Origin: JBBPZK01 sp965219175
GTDB taxonomy: Bacteria; Actinomycetota; Rubrobacteria; Rubrobacterales; Rubrobacteraceae
DNA: 64,000 bases
Direction of reading: 5' to 3'
Assembly: GCA_965219175.1 (NCBI GenBank)
Contig: CBDCNI010000001.1
Span: 434,001 to 498,000 of the forward strand
In this document: positions 1 to 7,976 of the stretch, piece after piece
Layout: every line of letters starts with the position of its first letter
Numbering within the stretch: the stretch's first letter is position 1
Position numbers and translations under genes: made by a program
Notes under the pieces: generated by a model
What the model was told of the DNA's origin: nothing
The model's input: only the letters and a program-made list of their open reading frames with translations
Database searches by the model: none

Positions 1-2
1 CG

Positions 3-1913
3 GCGGTCGTCGCCGTCTTCACCCTTTTGTCCGTACTGTCCGATCCCAGCCGGTTCTTCGTGAACGGGCGTTTGAACGGGACCGTCGGATATTACAATGC
101 GGAGGCCGCTTTCCTCCTCGTACCCTTCTGGACGGCTGTTTATCTGGCCGGCTCCAGGCGCATCAACCCAGTTCTCAGGGGCCTCGTGCTGGCTGGGGCC
201 GTCGTAAGCGCTGAGGTCGCCGTCCTCTCCCAGTCACGCGGTGCGCTGGTGGCAATGGCGTTCTCCCTGTTGGTTTTCTTCCTACTCTCCGGTCAAAGGC
301 TGCGCGGTTTGATCTCTCTCCTGCCGGTCGTCGTCGCCCTGGTTCTTACCTTTCCCGGCCTCAACGAAGTCTACCTGACGTCCTTGAAGGGTGGCGACCT
401 CACAGCGGCGCTCGGGCAGGTCGTCCCGACGGTGTTGCTGGTCTCGGCCGGCGCCGGTCTCTACGCTGTTGTATGGGGACTTATCGACCGGTGGTGGAGG
501 CCGTCGGAGTTTGCGACGCGGGTCTCGGGTATAGTCGCGCTGGCGGCCGTTGTCGTCGTGGTCGCGGCTGGTATGTTCATCGTGACGGAGCGTGTCGGGA
601 ACCCCGTGGATCTCGCGCAGCAGAAATGGGAAGCTTTCAAAACAAACGATACGACCGGCCAGCAGCAGAGCCGCTACCTGAGCGCCTCCGGACAGGGGCG
701 TTACTCACTCTGGAAGATAGCGTGGAAGGACTTTGCGTCCCATCCCGTTCTCGGCGTTGGGACCCAGAACTATGAAGCCACCTACTACCAAAAGCGCGAG
801 CAGACGAGTACTGGATCCGTCCGCCAGCCGCACATGCTTTCGCTGGAGGTACTAGGCGAGCGCGGTGTGGTCGGTGGCATCTTGTTCTTCGGGTTTTTGG
901 GTGTCAGCCTGGCCGCCGGGTTGCGGGAAAGGTTCGGACGCCTCTCGTCGGAGGGGAAGGCTCAGGCGGGTGCTTTGATAGCTGCGATCTCCTACTGGTT
1001 CGTCCACTCCAGCGCCGACTGGTTCTGGCAGTTGCCGGCCGTGACGCTACCCGCGATGGTCTATCTCGGTATGCTCGTCACTCCCTGGCGCCGCAGCGAG
1101 ACCTCCCCGCTCGGGTGGCCGCTCCGCTCCGCCGGTATAGTCGTCGCGGTGCTCGCCCTGGTCGTCGTCGCCCCGCTCTACATAGCCAACCGCTACCTGA
1201 TTCAGACCTACGAGACCACCAACGCCGGCGAAGGTCTAGCTGCCATAAAGCGAGCCGAAATGTTCAATCCTCTGGATCCGCTGCTACGTCAGCGAGAGGC
1301 CGAGTTGGCGATTTTACTCAAAGATCCCAGACTCACCGAAAAAGCCTACCGTCAGTCCATAAAGCTGAACCCCGCACACTACGCTCCCTACACTCTCCTT
1401 GCCGTGTTCTATGAGCAGCAAAAGCAGTTCAGTAATGCTCTGTACTATTACCAGAAAGCCCTATCGCTCAACCCGCTCTCCCCCGAGTTGAACCGGCAGG
1501 AGATCGGGATTCTGGATCAGGTTCCGGGTAAGGACGTTACGGTCCGCTTTCTGGACGGAGTGAAAGCGAAGGGGAGCCTCGACCTCAAAATAGCGGACGC
1601 TCCGGGAGGCGGCGGAGATAGTCCCATACAAGCAGCCTCCACAACCTCTGGTAAGGACGGGGTACTCTACGCCTGGCCTGCCGACGTGAGGTCGCCGTTC
1701 TCAGCGCCCGGCGGTTCGGCCCCCGCCAAAGACATAGCTTTCCTCAACGGCAACGGTGAGATACTCGCTGTCAAGAGGCTTTCTGGTGCCGAACCCGTTC
1801 AGCCGTCAGGCTCCTACCGGCTTGCGATAGAAGCCAAGAGCGGCTTCTTCGAGAAAAACGGTATTGGTCCCGCGAGCCGGGTGGTTTTCGCAGCAAAAAG
1901 CCCCGGAGACTAA
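3..1913 (+). CDS. O-antigen ligase/polymerase family membrane protein with C-terminal TPR region (5' partial)
   Basis: The reading frame is open to the left edge, so the true start lies outside the window. The N-terminal two thirds carry many hydrophobic helices and a Wzy_C-type block (about residues 200-290 of the visible part) with the short motif HPVLGVGTQNYEATY, typical of O-antigen ligase/polymerase proteins that join lipid-linked repeat units in the membrane. After the last helix (around residue 370-390) comes a soluble part with two or three TPR-like helical pairs (for example ALYYYQKALSLNPLSPELN), then a Gly/Pro-rich tail predicted to be outside the membrane. A second, TPR-less polymerase-like gene lies at 25188-26519, so this locus has two. 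Either polymerase or ligase function is possible; the fold class is secure, the exact role is not. Confidence 0.85.
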   Translation, partial: AVVAVFTLLSVLSDPSRFFVNGRLNGTVGYYNAEAAFLLVPFWTAVYLAGSRRINPVLRGLVLAGAVVSAEVAVLSQSRGALVAMAFSLLVFFLLSGQRLRGLISLLPVVVALVLTFPGLNEVYLTSLKGGDLTAALGQVVPTVLLVSAGAGLYAVVWGLIDRWWRPSEFATRVSGIVALAAVVVVVAAGMFIVTERVGNPVDLAQQKWEAFKTNDTTGQQQSRYLSASGQGRYSLWKIAWKDFASHPVLGVGTQNYEATYYQKREQTSTGSVRQPHMLSLEVLGERGVVGGILFFGFLGVSLAAGLRERFGRLSSEGKAQAGALIAAISYWFVHSSADWFWQLPAVTLPAMVYLGMLVTPWRRSETSPLGWPLRSAGIVVAVLALVVVAPLYIANRYLIQTYETTNAGEGLAAIKRAEMFNPLDPLLRQREAELAILLKDPRLTEKAYRQSIKLNPAHYAPYTLLAVFYEQQKQFSNALYYYQKALSLNPLSPELNRQEIGILDQVPGKDVTVRFLDGVKAKGSLDLKIADAPGGGGDSPIQAASTTSGKDGVLYAWPADVRSPFSAPGGSAPAKDIAFLNGNGEILAVKRLSGAEPVQPSGSYRLAIEAKSGFFEKNGIGPASRVVFAAKSPGD

Positions 1914-1925
1914 ATCCCCGGGGCT
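1899..1925. terminator. Hairpin terminator between convergent genes
   Basis: AGCCCCGG (1899-1906) pairs with CCGGGGCT (1918-1925), and the TAA stop of the upstream plus-strand gene lies in the loop. Read on the minus strand the stem is followed by TTTTT, so it is a convincing intrinsic terminator for the LPXTG gene at 1948-2367. On the plus strand the T-rich run is weaker. It probably serves both genes. Confidence 0.7.
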
Positions 1926-1947
1926 CTGCCTTTCCCTTTCCCGTTGT

Positions 1948-2367
1948 CTAGTTGCTGTTGGTCCGGCGGAGCAGAAGCAGGCCGGTACCTACCAGCGCCG
2001 TACCTAGCAGTACAACTACGAAGAGAGATCCGCCCGTATCGGGGAGAAGGCCTATCACCGCACTCGTGCCGGAACTTGCGGCATCCGGCACCGCAGTGTC
2101 AGCCGAACTGCCGGATGCCGCGCCATCGGCCGAGTTGCCGGCTACTGCAGTGTCTGCAGAGCTACCGGATACCGCAACGCCCGCAGATCCACTAGAGCCG
2201 GAAGACCCACCATCCGTCATCGTGCTTACGGGCGCCGTCGGGGATCCGTACTGAGTGTCGAAAGGACTCGCCGCGTGTGCCGCAGTCATCCAACCAAGCG
2301 TGAGTGTCAACGCAAAGACGGTAGCGACGATAATTCTATAACCGCGAATTCTGAAAGATGCGCTCAC
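1948..2367 (-). CDS. Small secreted LPXTG cell-wall-anchored protein
   Basis: A 139-residue protein starting at GTG (2367), chosen because GGGAGAG lies just upstream; a longer version from 2400 or 2469 lacks a ribosome binding site. Residues 1-32 form a Sec signal peptide (basic start, hydrophobic core, cleavage near AHA|AS). The middle is a low-complexity Ser/Gly/Ala/Asp region with near-repeats of the type GSSADTAV. The C-terminus is a sortase sorting signal: LPDTGG, then about 18 hydrophobic residues, then RRTNSN. Family knowledge predicts cleavage between T and G and covalent attachment to peptidoglycan. No sortase is encoded in the window. The protein is mostly linker and may be a small wall spacer or stalk of the polysaccharide layer (inference). 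Confidence 0.85.
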   Translation of the reverse strand: MSASFRIRGYRIIVATVFALTLTLGWMTAAHAASPFDTQYGSPTAPVSTMTDGGSSGSSGSAGVAVSGSSADTAVAGNSADGAASGSSADTAVPDAASSGTSAVIGLLPDTGGSLFVVVLLGTALVGTGLLLLRRTNSN

Positions 2368-2493
2368 AATTTCTCTCCCGCTTCCTGAGTATCTTGTCAT
2401 CAACAGAAATATACTCGCTCCAGAACCCCGAAACGAGCCATTTGGAGCAACCAGGATGCAAGAAGACACTTAAAAGGACCTTAAGTACACTAA

Positions 2494-2521
2494 GGTACTA
2501 GACTACAAATGCACCAAAGTA
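2494..2521 (-). promoter_or_regulatory. Bipartite promoter-region element upstream of the LPXTG gene
   Basis: GGTACT (2494-2499) and ACCAAAGT (2513-2520), 13 bases apart, recur with near-identical wording at 9593-9620 upstream of the sugar transferase gene, and in looser form at 10987-11025. Read on the minus strand this gives ACTTTGGT-N13-AGTACC about 125 bases upstream of the GTG start. The role as operator or promoter is inference from recurrence. Confidence 0.4.
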
Positions 2522-2571
2522 TTTGTCGAGTGTAGTGTGATTTAGTTAACCCGGTGTGTATGGGCCAGGCT

Positions 2572-3030
2572 TTATGGATCTCCGAGTCGGTCCAGGAGGG
2601 CTTCCACGTAGCCGAACAGCAGCCGGACGGAGGCACGGTAGGCGACGAGGGCGCTGCCGTATGGATCTGGGACATCCGTGTCCTTTGAGGCGTTGGTCGC
2701 ATACTCGGGGAGGGTTTGGATCTTGTACGCTTCATCCCCGTAGGCTTGGTGGAGCCTCTCAACGTGCCACGGGCTCATAGCTAGTATGAGATCATGCTCC
2801 CTTACCATCCTCTCATTCACTTGCCGGGCACGATGGGCGGCGGGGTAGATCCCGACCTCCTCCAGAGCTTCGATAGCATTCGGAGCCATCTGCTCTCCCT
2901 TGAGCGCCACCACCCCCGCGCTCTCCGCTCTCAGCGGAAGACTCCTGTCAGCGGCGAGAGCAACAAATATCTCTTGCGCCATCGGGCTGCGGCAGATATT
3001 CGCGGTGCAGACGAAAAGGATTCTCTTCAC
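2572..3030 (-). CDS. Low-molecular-weight protein tyrosine phosphatase (Wzb/Ptp-like)
   Basis: 152 residues, the usual family length. The P-loop CX5R is C8-TANIC-R14 followed by S15, and the general acid Asp is in VPDPYG (D122), so all catalytic residues are present. Such enzymes remove phosphate from tyrosine residues; in capsule and exopolysaccharide loci they counter the autokinase that controls chain length and export. No BY-kinase/Wzc homologue is in the window, so the partner may lie upstream of position 1 or elsewhere. It begins 88 bases downstream of the GH5-like gene and is probably co-transcribed with it on the minus strand. Cytoplasmic. Confidence 0.9.
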   Translation of the reverse strand: MKRILFVCTANICRSPMAQEIFVALAADRSLPLRAESAGVVALKGEQMAPNAIEALEEVGIYPAAHRARQVNERMVREHDLILAMSPWHVERLHQAYGDEAYKIQTLPEYATNASKDTDVPDPYGSALVAYRASVRLLFGYVEALLDRLGDP

Positions 3031-3117
3031 GCGCCCATTATATTATCGGCAGACGAAAGCTTCCCATCCAGCCTGTGCCGCTAGACCGCATCTACCATGC
3101 TCGTTCGGCAAGTGAAT

Positions 3118-4359
3118 CTAATAACCTCTGCTTCTCAAATGGGCGACCTCGTTGCTATAAGAATTTCTGTAGTTTCCTCCTCCAGTTCCAGATCCCCGGT
3201 ACGAGTCAAAGTACTGGTGCGCCGTGTACATGTGATGTCTGGCGGGATCGCGTATCCACCTGCTCGGGTGTGTGCGAGAGACTTTGCCCATACCGCTGTA
3301 CATCGGCACCATGATTAGCTTTCTGTCACCGTTTCGGCGGATCCCGGTCAGGCATCTCTGTGTGTACGCTTCCCAAGCCTTCGCGCTAGAGCTGTGTCCT
3401 GCTGCTGGAATACCACCATCGTTGAAGGGCTCGTTCATTAGGTCATAGGCCAGAACCGTGGGATTGGCTTTGAAATGGTTGGATAGCCGGCCCCACAGGT
3501 TGAAGAGTTTGCCTGCCGGAAGACTGGAGGAGCCGAGGGCCAACCGGACAGGGCCTCTGCCTCGATCCACGCGATACCCGGCGTAGTTGTGGAGGTCTAG
3601 GATAACCTTGAGTCCGGCCGTGCGAGCCCGGCCAACGGCCGCTTTAAGTTGACGAAGCTCCCTGCTTCTAAGCTGGCCGCCCGGCACCGACTGTATGCGC
3701 TCCCAACGAAAAGGAAGCCGTATTACCTTTACTCCCCGCCCCGCTAGATAGTTCATGCTCTGCTGTGAAGCGTACCAGTAGTCTTCGTTGTACACGCCGG
3801 GACGCCTGTTGGAGAAGACGCTTCTGTCTATAGCCTCCGCGCCAGAGACATTTATTCCCCTACGATAGTATCTAGTACTATGATGCCGCTCGAATACTGG
3901 TGCTTGGGCCATCGAGCGGCTCAGGGTACGTGAGCCATCGCCTTTGGACACATAGTTGGTGAGCCAGAATCCTCCCCACCTCTGACGCTCATCAACACAC
4001 CACGCCGTAACCCACAACTTTGAAGAGTCGGCCCATCTATACCACTTTTCGCCCAGGGAGTTCCACTGTGCTGTGTCGCCAAAGTTGCGTTGGTTATCGT
4101 TGGGCCAGTTCACCTCGCCAACATAGCCCCTCGCCCGCTCACGTCTTAACCAACCCGTGAAATCTCTCAGGTCGTCGTAGGTTTTGTGCTCCAGAGGGTT
4201 CAATCTGGTATTGCCGTGAGCATATGCTTCCTGGCTGGGAAGTATCAGTCCTCCGCCGACCGCCACGCCCGCTGCTGCGACACCTTTCAAGAAATCCCGG
4301 CGGCTCAATCCTCTTCCGGTTTGTGCAACTTGCGCGTCTTCGATTCTACTTTTCAACAT
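3118..4359 (-). CDS. Exported GH5-like glycosidase, apparently circularly permuted (copy 1)
   Basis: 413 residues with a twin-arginine signal (SRRDFLKG at 19-26, hydrophobic stretch to about 47). The barrel motifs are family GH5 but in permuted order. An N-terminal block gives what is normally strand 7 (GYVGEVNWP, candidate nucleophile E82) and strand 8 (LWVTAW, 115-120, then WGGFWL). Then follow strand 1 (RRGINVSG), strand 2 (VIRLPFRWERIQ), strand 3 (VILDLHNY, H257), strand 4 (AYDLMNEP, acid/base E310), strand 5 (LIMVPMYSG) and strand 6 (YTAHQYFD, H381/Y383), and the protein ends 28 residues later. That makes eight strands and a full catalytic set. Probably acts outside the cell on the polysaccharide made here (inference). 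A paralogue is at 26781-28070. A simple C-terminal truncation is unlikely because only 88 bases separate it from the next gene and the missing parts are found at the N-terminus. Confidence 0.8.
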   Translation of the reverse strand: MLKSRIEDAQVAQTGRGLSRRDFLKGVAAAGVAVGGGLILPSQEAYAHGNTRLNPLEHKTYDDLRDFTGWLRRERARGYVGEVNWPNDNQRNFGDTAQWNSLGEKWYRWADSSKLWVTAWCVDERQRWGGFWLTNYVSKGDGSRTLSRSMAQAPVFERHHSTRYYRRGINVSGAEAIDRSVFSNRRPGVYNEDYWYASQQSMNYLAGRGVKVIRLPFRWERIQSVPGGQLRSRELRQLKAAVGRARTAGLKVILDLHNYAGYRVDRGRGPVRLALGSSSLPAGKLFNLWGRLSNHFKANPTVLAYDLMNEPFNDGGIPAAGHSSSAKAWEAYTQRCLTGIRRNGDRKLIMVPMYSGMGKVSRTHPSRWIRDPARHHMYTAHQYFDSYRGSGTGGGNYRNSYSNEVAHLRSRGY

Positions 4360-4616
4360 ATTTTCCCTTTCAGCAACCGGCTACCTCGCATCCGAGGTCC
4401 TGGCTTTGCGTCCCCACCTCACGATGGGTTTGCTTTTTTCAGAGTCATGAAGGTTGTCGGACCAAGCCTGGGAAACCTTTAGCGTCGGGACGACCTATGT
4501 TATCTTGCGTTTGTCCGCCGGACTTTACTGTATCGTTTCTGCGCCAGCCTCGGGTGCTCTTAAAGTTAAATCGATGTAAAATACCTGCAGATCCGCGATA
4601 TTGGGAACGGGAAACG

Positions 4617-5720
4617 TTGACTGCCAGTCCACTAACAAGCAGTGAGAAGATAGAGAACGTGGCTAGGGCGATCCTCCCGACAGGAGAAGATGTTCTGGAA
4701 CTCGGCGTCCGGGGTGTACCGCGTCGGTTTGACCAGAGAGCGCCGCGGTGGTTTGTACCCATGGGAAACTGGCGGGTGCGTCGCACCGGGTCCGAGATAT
4801 ACCCTGCTTTTCGCCGTGGAGCCCGCGCTTACAGGGCGGCGCTGCGTGCCTGGACTGTTGTCGGCGGGGCGAAGTTTACTCATCGTGTAGAGGAGCCTCG
4901 TGGGGGCGGTTGGTCGCTGGGCGAGTTGCTCTCTTCCGATATGCCGACACTCTCGACCGCGGCCGTATCTATTGGCATTCCAGGACCGGCTCAGAAGATA
5001 ACCGTGCAGTTGATGGACGGACGAGGAGGCCTCCTCGGGTTCGCCAAGTACGCGGACAATCCCTACTCCCAGACGCTTATAGCGAACGAGGCCCGGATAC
5101 TCGGTAAGCTGCCGGAGAACGTCGGACCGCGTTTGCTGAAATTCGCTCCGTTTCTGGATGGGGATCTGATGGTTCAAACCGCCTTACCGGGCCGTCCGCT
5201 GCCGCCCCGTTCGAATCTCAAGAGGGCGCAGATCGATTTCTTCGAGCGTCTGGTGAGGGAAGATGGGTATTTCACGGCGTCCAAGCATCCTTTCGTAAAG
5301 AGTCTGTACGAGGACGCCGGCGGGCGGAGAGAGATGTTCGGACCCATCCTGGAAGGTTTCGGAGGCAGTGAGTGGCCGGTAGCCTGGATGCACGGCGACA
5401 TGGCGCCCTGGAACTTGCATCTCTGGCGTGGCCGCTGCATGGCTTTCGATTGGGAGCATGGGCGTGAAATAGGGTTCGCTTACTTAGATGCCGCAGCGAC
5501 CCTTATACAGGTAGCGAGCATAATCCGGCGAGGCGACCCCGGAAAGGCCAAGCGCTCAGTCTCCAGGGGGCTACGAGATTGCTTTCCGGTTGGGTATGGT
5601 AAATTCGCTCCGGCTGTGGCTTCTCTCTCCGCTCTCAACATGCTCGTATCCTGGTATCCGCCGAGGACTCCCGATGCTTATGAGGAGTGGCTGGGAGCTT
5701 TTATCCGAACGCCTGTATAG
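4617..5720 (+). CDS. Aminoglycoside-phosphotransferase-like kinase (APH/choline kinase fold)
   Basis: Start placed at TTG 4617 behind GGGAACGGG, giving 367 residues; the frame is open further upstream but without a ribosome binding site. The catalytic loop is HGDMAPWN (H259, D261, N266) and the metal-binding Asp is in FDWEHG (D278), the hallmark of the APH/choline-kinase superfamily, which transfers phosphate from ATP to a small molecule or sugar hydroxyl. The N-lobe is poorly conserved and the usual Lys is not obvious. In a polysaccharide locus it may phosphorylate a sugar or glycan (inference); drug resistance is a less likely role. Divergent from the GH5-like gene and convergent with the next gene. 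No signal peptide. Confidence 0.7.
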   Translation: MTASPLTSSEKIENVARAILPTGEDVLELGVRGVPRRFDQRAPRWFVPMGNWRVRRTGSEIYPAFRRGARAYRAALRAWTVVGGAKFTHRVEEPRGGGWSLGELLSSDMPTLSTAAVSIGIPGPAQKITVQLMDGRGGLLGFAKYADNPYSQTLIANEARILGKLPENVGPRLLKFAPFLDGDLMVQTALPGRPLPPRSNLKRAQIDFFERLVREDGYFTASKHPFVKSLYEDAGGRREMFGPILEGFGGSEWPVAWMHGDMAPWNLHLWRGRCMAFDWEHGREIGFAYLDAAATLIQVASIIRRGDPGKAKRSVSRGLRDCFPVGYGKFAPAVASLSALNMLVSWYPPRTPDAYEEWLGAFIRTPV

Positions 5721-5788
5721 AGCACACGACCTTTGGCATTCCCTACGATGGTCGGTAATGTGGATGGGCGCTCCACTGCCAGAGTTCT

Positions 5789-7939
5789 CTAGCGCCTGAT
5801 GGAGAATCTCCAGACTTTCACCGACCTGTTGCCCGCAGCATCCCTGGCTACTACACGGATCGCGTGACGACCGAGAGATAGCTGCTTGACGGTCCTTAGT
5901 AAATCCTGTTCCCTATAGTAGCTGAACCCAGTGGACCTGGTGTCTACGAAAAGTCTTATGTCGGACTGGGTAAGGTCTGTCCTGTTGTCCCGGACGATGG
6001 CGCTTATAAGGGGGGTGCGGTCGCGCGTCGTGGAGTTCGGCCTGGGCGATCTGATCCCTATGACTGGCGCACGGGTGTCGACGATCCAGGCGCGAGATAC
6101 TGTACTAGATCTGTTGCCCGAGGCGTCAGTTGCCCGCACGAAGAACACGTGCCTGCCGTCTCCGAGCCCCGTGTAGCTCTTGAGTGAGGAGCATCCGGCA
6201 AAGACGCCACCGTCTAGCCTGCACTCGAACTTCACGCTCGACTCGGAGGCGTGGAAACCGAAGGCGGCGGATCGACTCCTGATAGTGCCTGCTGGGCCGG
6301 AGTCGATAGTGACCGTCGGAGCTATCGTATCCGGCGCGGGTCTACGGGCGCTGTCGGTGGCGGGCTTGGATCCGTTGCCGCTCTTGTCCACAGCTGTAAC
6401 GCGATAGTAAGAGTACTGGCCCGCCGGTGCTGCTGTATCGTTGTATTGCGATGTCGTCAACAAGGCGCCATTTAGTTTGGTGAAGACGCCACCGGCCACG
6501 TTACTACGGTAGACGTCATATCCGGCGAGGTCTTGCTCGGTATTGTTGGTCCAATCGAGCGCGATGCCGCTCTGGGAAGACATCGCCGTGAGGCCCGTCG
6601 GCGTCGCCGGTGCGATGGTATCTGCGGGAGGTGGAGGAGGACTCGTGGTCCTGAGGTCCATGGTGTTGTGGAGGTAGTAGCCGGTGGAGTCGTCGGAGGC
6701 CATTACCAGAAGACCGGTGGTGCTGTTGAGGTCTTGCTTGGTCGAGGTTGCGTTGTTGATCCTCGGGTCCGTCGAGCTCTGGATAAACGGCGTTCCGCGT
6801 CCGGGCGAAAACGAGATATTCGAGAGCGACGTTTCCTTGTAGTAGATAGTGCCGCCGGTTACGGGGGCGGTCGCGAACATGTAAAGGTTGCGGTGCTCAC
6901 GGTCTATGAGCACTATCGGTCGCGTGTGATCGTCCGCTACCGTACCGAAAGTGTGACTAGTCCAGTTGCCGTACTGGTCGCGAACCAGAAGCAGAGTCAA
7001 AGGTGTATCCGGGGCGGGGTTGATGCCGTCGTTGCGTGAAGTCTTTACGGCGGCGAAGACCTGGCCGCTTGGATCCGCCTGTAAGGACTTCAGGTTGATG
7101 TGGTCGTCGGCGTACAGGGGTCCTTTGATGGCGGCCTGAACTTGCCAGGAGCCGTCGGAGGCGCCGTCGGCGTGGGTGGCGAAGTACATGGCTCCGTCAT
7201 TCTGGTTGCTCCACATTACTCCGATCTTGGAGTCGAAGGAGATGACCGCTGATATGTCGTCGTAGGTTAGGTTGCTCGCCCCGATGACCGGAAGAACGAA
7301 CGGTGTTTCCCAACTGCCGCCCGTCGCGTCGAGCGAGTGGTTTACGTAGACCTTGCTGTGTTGAGTGTAGGTGATCCAGAACCGCCCCGTAGTGTCCCTC
7401 TCGACCACTATGGCTTCCATGCCGCCACTGCTGACGACCACCGGGAAGCCCTGATCTAGGGAGTATCTCTTCGTCACCGGATCGTAGCTGTAACGTAGGA
7501 ACCGCCCGCTATCCGCAGCGCTCGCAGCGCTCGATCCGGCGCTCGCTATGTAGAGCTTGCCGACATTGCCATCCCACAGGGCATCGGGGTTGGCGTTGTT
7601 CCGTTCATCTACGACAGTGCCGGTGTCACCCCAGGTGTGGGCAGCCCAGTCGTAGCGGTAGATGTGGTACTCCTCGGCGGATTTGTCGAAGAGGACGCCC
7701 CACCAGGAGCCGTCGTTGAACCAGAGCTTGCTCTGTGGTTTCTGGCCGGTTGGGGCGCTTACCCCGGAGGCGGCGTAGGAGAAGTCCCGGCTCCCGAAGT
7801 CGGTAGAAGCTTGCGCGCTGGAAGTAGTCTTTCCGGGGGCGCCGATCATCAACGCGACGGCGATGGCACAGAGCAAAACTAGGCGGAGGCTTGCCGCGTA
7901 CCGGCGGTGGATGCGGATGTCTGTATCTACGCTGTTCAT
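5789..7939 (-). CDS. Secreted protein: beta-propeller-like domain, fibronectin III, Ig-like and shared C-terminal domain
   Basis: 716 residues from ATG 7939, which has GAGAGGA upstream; the longer frame would run into the preceding gene. A signal peptide covers about residues 1-45 (hydrophobic LVLLCAIAVALMIGA). Residues about 60-435 have repeated Trp/Asp-rich strands such as SKLWFNDGSWWG, suggesting a beta-propeller. After a Pro stretch comes one fibronectin type III domain (LDWTNNTEQDLAGYDVYRS), then an Ig-like domain (FECRLDGGVFAGC). The last 80 or so residues (RDRTPLISAIVRDNRTDL to the end) match the C-terminus of the sugar dehydrogenase at 16000-18642. Function is unknown; it is probably an extracellular glycan-binding or structural protein. 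Ends 37 bases after the sugar transferase gene stop, so likely the second gene of that transcript. Confidence 0.75.
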   Translation of the reverse strand: MNSVDTDIRIHRRYAASLRLVLLCAIAVALMIGAPGKTTSSAQASTDFGSRDFSYAASGVSAPTGQKPQSKLWFNDGSWWGVLFDKSAEEYHIYRYDWAAHTWGDTGTVVDERNNANPDALWDGNVGKLYIASAGSSAASAADSGRFLRYSYDPVTKRYSLDQGFPVVVSSGGMEAIVVERDTTGRFWITYTQHSKVYVNHSLDATGGSWETPFVLPVIGASNLTYDDISAVISFDSKIGVMWSNQNDGAMYFATHADGASDGSWQVQAAIKGPLYADDHINLKSLQADPSGQVFAAVKTSRNDGINPAPDTPLTLLLVRDQYGNWTSHTFGTVADDHTRPIVLIDREHRNLYMFATAPVTGGTIYYKETSLSNISFSPGRGTPFIQSSTDPRINNATSTKQDLNSTTGLLVMASDDSTGYYLHNTMDLRTTSPPPPPADTIAPATPTGLTAMSSQSGIALDWTNNTEQDLAGYDVYRSNVAGGVFTKLNGALLTTSQYNDTAAPAGQYSYYRVTAVDKSGNGSKPATDSARRPAPDTIAPTVTIDSGPAGTIRSRSAAFGFHASESSVKFECRLDGGVFAGCSSLKSYTGLGDGRHVFFVRATDASGNRSSTVSRAWIVDTRAPVIGIRSPRPNSTTRDRTPLISAIVRDNRTDLTQSDIRLFVDTRSTGFSYYREQDLLRTVKQLSLGRHAIRVVARDAAGNRSVKVWRFSIRR

Positions 7940-7976
7940 TTCCTCTCTCACCTTTTCCCGACTCCCGCGTCGCGCT

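Noticed and set aside
3118..4359. GH5 gene truncated at its C-terminus (pseudoenzyme)
   Set aside because: The missing strands 7 and 8, with the nucleophile Glu, are present at the N-terminus, and the paralogue has the same layout.
4617..5720. Aminoglycoside resistance gene
   Set aside because: Only the general APH/choline-kinase catalytic motifs are present; the glycan locus context fits a sugar or lipid kinase better.
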